DNA from: Longispora albida DSM 44784
GTDB lineage: Bacteria; Actinomycetota; Actinomycetes; Mycobacteriales; Micromonosporaceae
NCBI RefSeq assembly: GCF_000379825.1
Contig: NZ_KB903834.1
Coordinates: 505,704 to 569,703 of the forward strand
DNA: 64,000 nucleotides
Reading direction: 5' to 3'
The number at the start of each line of letters is the position of its first letter. The stretch's first letter is position 1. The notes beneath the pieces were generated by a model. That model saw only the letters and a list, made by a program, of their open reading frames with translations, was not told where the DNA came from and made no database searches. Made by a program: the position numbers and the translations under genes. Shown piece after piece: positions 61,852 through 64,000 of the stretch.

Positions 61852-62499
61852 CTAACGGCGGCGACCGCCGGGCGCACCCGGTTTCCGCTCCGGATCGCTG
61901 GTGAGCCGGGCCAGGAGCAGGGTGAGGCGGCCGCCGGCGAGATCGGGACGCAGCCGGCCGGAGCGTTCGAGCGCGACGAGGCCGTGGAGCGCGCTCCAGA
62001 CGGTCTCCGTGAACAGCTCCGCCGGGGCTCCGCCCGCCCAGGGCGCACAGGCGGCGGCCAGCTCCGTGAAGGCCTCGACAAGCGGAGCGGGCGCGTCCGG
62101 GCCGCCGAAGGGCAGGTCGGTACGCAGGATGAACATCGCGTCGTAGAGCGCCGGGTTCTCCCGGCCGAAGTCGAGGTACGCGGTGGCGACCGCCGTCATG
62201 GCCGCACGCTCCCCGTCCGCCGCCGTCCGCCGCGCGCGCAGGACGGCGGCCAGCTCGGCGAAGCCCTCGACCGCCACGGCGGCGGCTATCTCGTTCTTCG
62301 AGGCGAAGTGGCTGTAGAGCACCGGCTGGCTGTACTCGATCCGTTCCGCCAGCCGCCGCGTGGTCACCGCCTCCCAGCCCTCGGCCTCGGCCAGCTCCCG
62401 GGCCGTCGAGATGATCAGCGCGTGGCGGCCGGCGCGTTCGCGCTCCCGGCGGGTGGGTGGTTCCGGGGCGGCCCCGGGTGCTGCTGGCTGCTTCGGCAT
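61852..62499 (-). CDS. TetR-family transcriptional repressor
   Basis: A 215-residue TetR repressor. The N-terminal HTH is ALIISTARELAEAEGWEAVTTRRLAERIEYSQPVLYSHFASKNEIAAAV (about 27-75). The C-terminal TetR_C_13/33-like ligand domain has ALYDAMFILRTDLPFG and ends in an Arg/Pro-rich tail. The ATG at 62499 is six bases from a TAGCAT box that lies within the operator palindrome. It is divergent from the DUF4267 gene and should repress both. It is unlikely to be tied to drug efflux. Confidence 0.9.
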   Translation of the reverse strand: MPKQPAAPGAAPEPPTRRERERAGRHALIISTARELAEAEGWEAVTTRRLAERIEYSQPVLYSHFASKNEIAAAVAVEGFAELAAVLRARRTAADGERAAMTAVATAYLDFGRENPALYDAMFILRTDLPFGGPDAPAPLVEAFTELAAACAPWAGGAPAELFTETVWSALHGLVALERSGRLRPDLAGGRLTLLLARLTSDPERKPGAPGGRRR

Positions 62500-62505
62500 G
62501 CCGGA

Positions 62506-62524
62506 ATGCTAGCGGCGCTAGATT
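62506..62524. promoter_or_regulatory. TetR operator overlapping two divergent -10 boxes
   Basis: CTAGCG-G-CGCTAG is a perfect 13-bp palindrome at 62509-62521. It overlaps TAGCAT (minus strand, for tetR) at 62506-62511 and TAGATT (plus strand, for the DUF4267 gene) at 62519-62524. Confidence 0.7.
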
Positions 62525-62567
62525 TCCTGCCGTCGCTCACCCCAGCACGCGTGAAGGAGTACTTCTC

Positions 62568-62969
62568 ATGGCTCTCCGCCGGTTCACCACCGTCCTGTCC
62601 GTCCTGCTCGGGCTCGGCATCATCGGCATCGGGCTGCGGTTCCTGCTCGACCAGCAGGGGGCGGCCAGCGGATTCGGCGTGCCCGCCTGGCCGTCCGGCG
62701 ACGCTGGAGCGTTCCTGACGATCAAGGGAGTACGGGACATCGGCACCGGGCTCTTCGTGCTGGCGCCACTGCTGCTCGGGCTGCGGCGCGCCGCCGGGTA
62801 CGCGATGCTGGCCGCCGCCTTCATCCCCTTCGCGGACATGCTGATCGTGTTCGGCTACGGCGGGACAGCGGCAGCGGCCCTCGGCATCCACGGCCTGACG
62901 GCAGCCGTGGTGATCGCCGCAGGGGTACTGCTGGTCCGGGAGAAGGCAGCCGTGGTCAGGGCCGGCTGA
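62568..62969 (+). CDS. DUF4267 membrane protein
   Basis: A 133-residue membrane protein of the DUF4267 family, four transmembrane segments: about 8-25, 55-72, 78-96 and 105-123. The conserved GVPAWPSGDAGAFLTIKGVRDIGTGLFVL motif lies between helices 1 and 2. The ATG at 62568 has a GAAGGAG ribosome site. It is controlled by the divergent TetR repressor. Small-molecule-responsive TetR/DUF4267 pairs are common; the function is unknown. Confidence 0.88.
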   Translation: MALRRFTTVLSVLLGLGIIGIGLRFLLDQQGAASGFGVPAWPSGDAGAFLTIKGVRDIGTGLFVLAPLLLGLRRAAGYAMLAAAFIPFADMLIVFGYGGTAAAALGIHGLTAAVVIAAGVLLVREKAAVVRAG

Positions 62970-63618
62970 GGGCTGGCCAGTCGACCCGGGAGATGAGGCG
63001 CGACAGGACCAGGCCGAGCAGGATGCCCGCGAGGGTGTCGGTGAGCCAGTGGAAACCCAGGTACACGGTCGTGATCGCCACGATGACGACCGGCGCGATC
63101 CGGAGCACGCGGTGCCAGGCGGCCGACAGCCAGGGCGCCAGGAGAATCGCGAGAACCGTGTACCAGACGAGGGTGTTGATGGCGTGGCCCGACGGGTAGG
63201 ACATGTGGCCGTCACCGGCGAAGAACGCCGCGTCCGCGCCGGGAGTCTTCGGCGCCGGGCGGGACGTGAGCACCTTGATCGGGCCGATGGTGAGCAGGTT
63301 GAGCACGTACGCGAAGACGATCGGGTACACGGGCCACCACGTGCGCCACGACCGGCGGTCGCCGCCCTCACGGAAGACCCGCCAGAGCCCGATCGCGAGG
63401 CAGAGCACCGCCAGCGGGCTGCCCTGGCCCAGCTTGTTGAACACCCGCAGTGTCACGTCCAGCCAGCCCGGCCGGTGCGCGTCGAGGAAGTCCCTGACGT
63501 CGAGGTCCGCCGCGAGCAGGCGCCCGGTGGCCAGGGCCACGGTCAGCGCGACGGCGGCCGCCAGTGCCAGGACGTCGAGCCACCAGCCAGGCCGCACGCT
63601 ACGCCAGGGAATCCGCAT
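62956..63618 (-). CDS. PAP2-family phosphatase
   Basis: A 220-residue membrane phosphatase of the PAP2 superfamily, dephosphorylating a lipid phosphate such as undecaprenyl or phosphatidic acid. The three PAP2 motifs are present: KVLTSRPAP, YPSGHAINTLVW (about 142-153) and a final YLGFHWLTDTLAG with His and Asp. Five to six helices surround them. The ATG at 63618 is used; one nine bases upstream is equally possible. It overlaps the DUF4267 gene by 14 bases at its end, tail to tail. Confidence 0.9.
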   Translation of the reverse strand: MRIPWRSVRPGWWLDVLALAAAVALTVALATGRLLAADLDVRDFLDAHRPGWLDVTLRVFNKLGQGSPLAVLCLAIGLWRVFREGGDRRSWRTWWPVYPIVFAYVLNLLTIGPIKVLTSRPAPKTPGADAAFFAGDGHMSYPSGHAINTLVWYTVLAILLAPWLSAAWHRVLRIAPVVIVAITTVYLGFHWLTDTLAGILLGLVLSRLISRVDWPALSRP

Positions 63619-63718
63619 GCCGACCATTAAACCCGCTGGTTATGGCGGTCCCGTGCGGATGCCCGCCGGATACGGGTACGGGTACGGGTACGGCGAAGGC
63701 CCGCCCGGACGAGCTTGA
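63617..63718 (+). other. Short Gly/Tyr-rich open frame next to the IS end
   Basis: Thirty-three codons, ending in a GYGYGYGYGEGPPGRA-like tail. The tail is encoded by the TACGGG repeat. It stops four bases before the IS30-like end and may be a remnant or chance. No ribosome site is seen. Confidence 0.2.
63671..63694. repeat. Hexanucleotide tandem repeat TACGGG
   Basis: Three TACGGG units and one TACGGC lie in a row, upstream of the IS30-like element. Confidence 0.7.
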
Positions 63719-63721
63719 GTT

Positions 63722-64000
63722 CTAGTGGTCGTCGCAACACCCCAGTTCAGGGGATGCGATGGATTTCGAGGTTCGTGAGGGTCGGGTGCCTCAGGGACGC
63801 AAGAAGCTGGTCGCGGAGCGGGAGGAATACTTCCGGCTCATGCAGCAGGGCTTCAGCGTTCGAGAGGCGTGCCGGATCGTCGGCGTCAACAGGCGGACCG
63901 GGCAGGAGTGGAGCAACGGGCGCCCGGAAGGACGGAAGAAGCCGTTTCGGCCGCCCGCGCATACCGCGCGGGCGGCCGCGCGTTTGCCGTCTCGGTCCGA
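63722..64000 (+). mobile_element. Left end of an IS30-like insertion sequence (cut by the window edge)
   Basis: The sequence AGTGGTCGTCGCAACACC (about 63724-63741) looks like the terminal inverted repeat of actinobacterial IS30 elements. A transposase N-terminus begins 18 bases after it. The right end lies outside the window, so neither the repeat nor a target duplication can be confirmed. Confidence 0.6.
63759..64000 (+). CDS. IS30-family transposase, N-terminal fragment (partial)
   Basis: Eighty codons of an open frame running off the window. The start MDFEVREGRVPQGRKKLVAE is followed by a helix-turn-helix-like region, EEYFRLMQQGFSVREACRIVGVNRRTGQEWSNGR (about 21-54), and a basic, Arg/Pro-rich stretch. 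This matches the N-terminus of actinobacterial IS30 transposases, whose DDE domain comes later. The ATG at 63759 is chosen by frame; another ATG five bases earlier is in a different frame. No broken codons are seen in the part present. Confidence 0.75.
   Translation, partial: MDFEVREGRVPQGRKKLVAEREEYFRLMQQGFSVREACRIVGVNRRTGQEWSNGRPEGRKKPFRPPAHTARAAARLPSRS

Noticed and set aside
63671..63694. TACGGG repeat as a CRISPR or telomere-like array
   Set aside because: Only four short units, with no spacers and no cas genes.

Overview
The window is a high-GC (roughly 70%) chromosomal segment of an actinobacterium. It carries an actinobacterial XPB helicase, Scr1-type helix-turn-helix regulators with a DUF397 partner, DUF3263, a CDC48-like double-AAA ATPase, and many promoters whose TANNNT -10 box lies 6-8 bases from the start codon (leaderless mRNAs). 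The murL-murD2 pair and the Scr1/DUF397 genes favour the Micromonosporaceae, but this is inference. I see no rRNA, tRNA, CRISPR array, prophage or defence island. Only the right edge is clearly mobile, with the start of an IS30-like element.

Layout. 0.2-5 kb: an L,D-transpeptidase, then a divergent pair made of a helicase-associated/WYL-like protein and the DNA helicase XPB. 5-12 kb: two tandem paralogous lipoproteins, a GlcD-like FAD oxidase, a small membrane protein, GlpD and a subtilase fused to a multi-pass membrane domain. 12-17 kb: a GNAT enzyme, an OmpR-type two-component pair, a lipoprotein and a sugar porter. 17-21 kb: a compact operon of an unrecognised protein, MurL, MurD2 and a D-glutamate cyclase-like protein. 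21-27 kb: membrane proteins, CutC, an EF-hand protein, GroEL under two CIRCE operators, and a cold-shock protein. 27-34 kb: an APH-family kinase, GNAT enzymes, PaaN, a secreted SH3 protein and threonine synthase. 34-38 kb: two Scr1-type regulators (one with DUF397), a PadR regulator and a secreted hydrolase. 39-46 kb: a secreted protein coupled to a trypsin-like protease, an ABC permease with an extraordinary hydrolase-ABC ATPase fusion, and an amidohydrolase. 46-54 kb: the CDC48-like ATPase, an MFS protein, a NarL-type two-component pair, small membrane proteins, DUF3263 and a NUDIX hydrolase. 53.6-59.3 kb: a DeoR-type repressor divergent from a five-gene operon that reads as complete N-acetylgalactosamine catabolism. 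59-64 kb: a secreted protein, an ABC exporter, a TetR/DUF4267 pair, a PAP2 phosphatase and the IS30-like end.

How the genes work together. The 17-21 kb operon would make D-glutamate on the peptidoglycan precursor itself: MurD2 adds L-Glu to UDP-MurNAc-(Ala or Gly) and MurL epimerises it. The last gene could remove free D-glutamate. The 54.6-59.2 kb operon would kinase, deacetylate, deaminate/isomerise, phosphorylate and cleave GalNAc to triose phosphates. No dedicated sugar transporter lies beside it; the sugar porter at 15.6 kb is too far away to assign. Several convergent genes are separated by long perfect hairpins that overlap the stop codons. All functions are read from motifs and context; no database search was possible.
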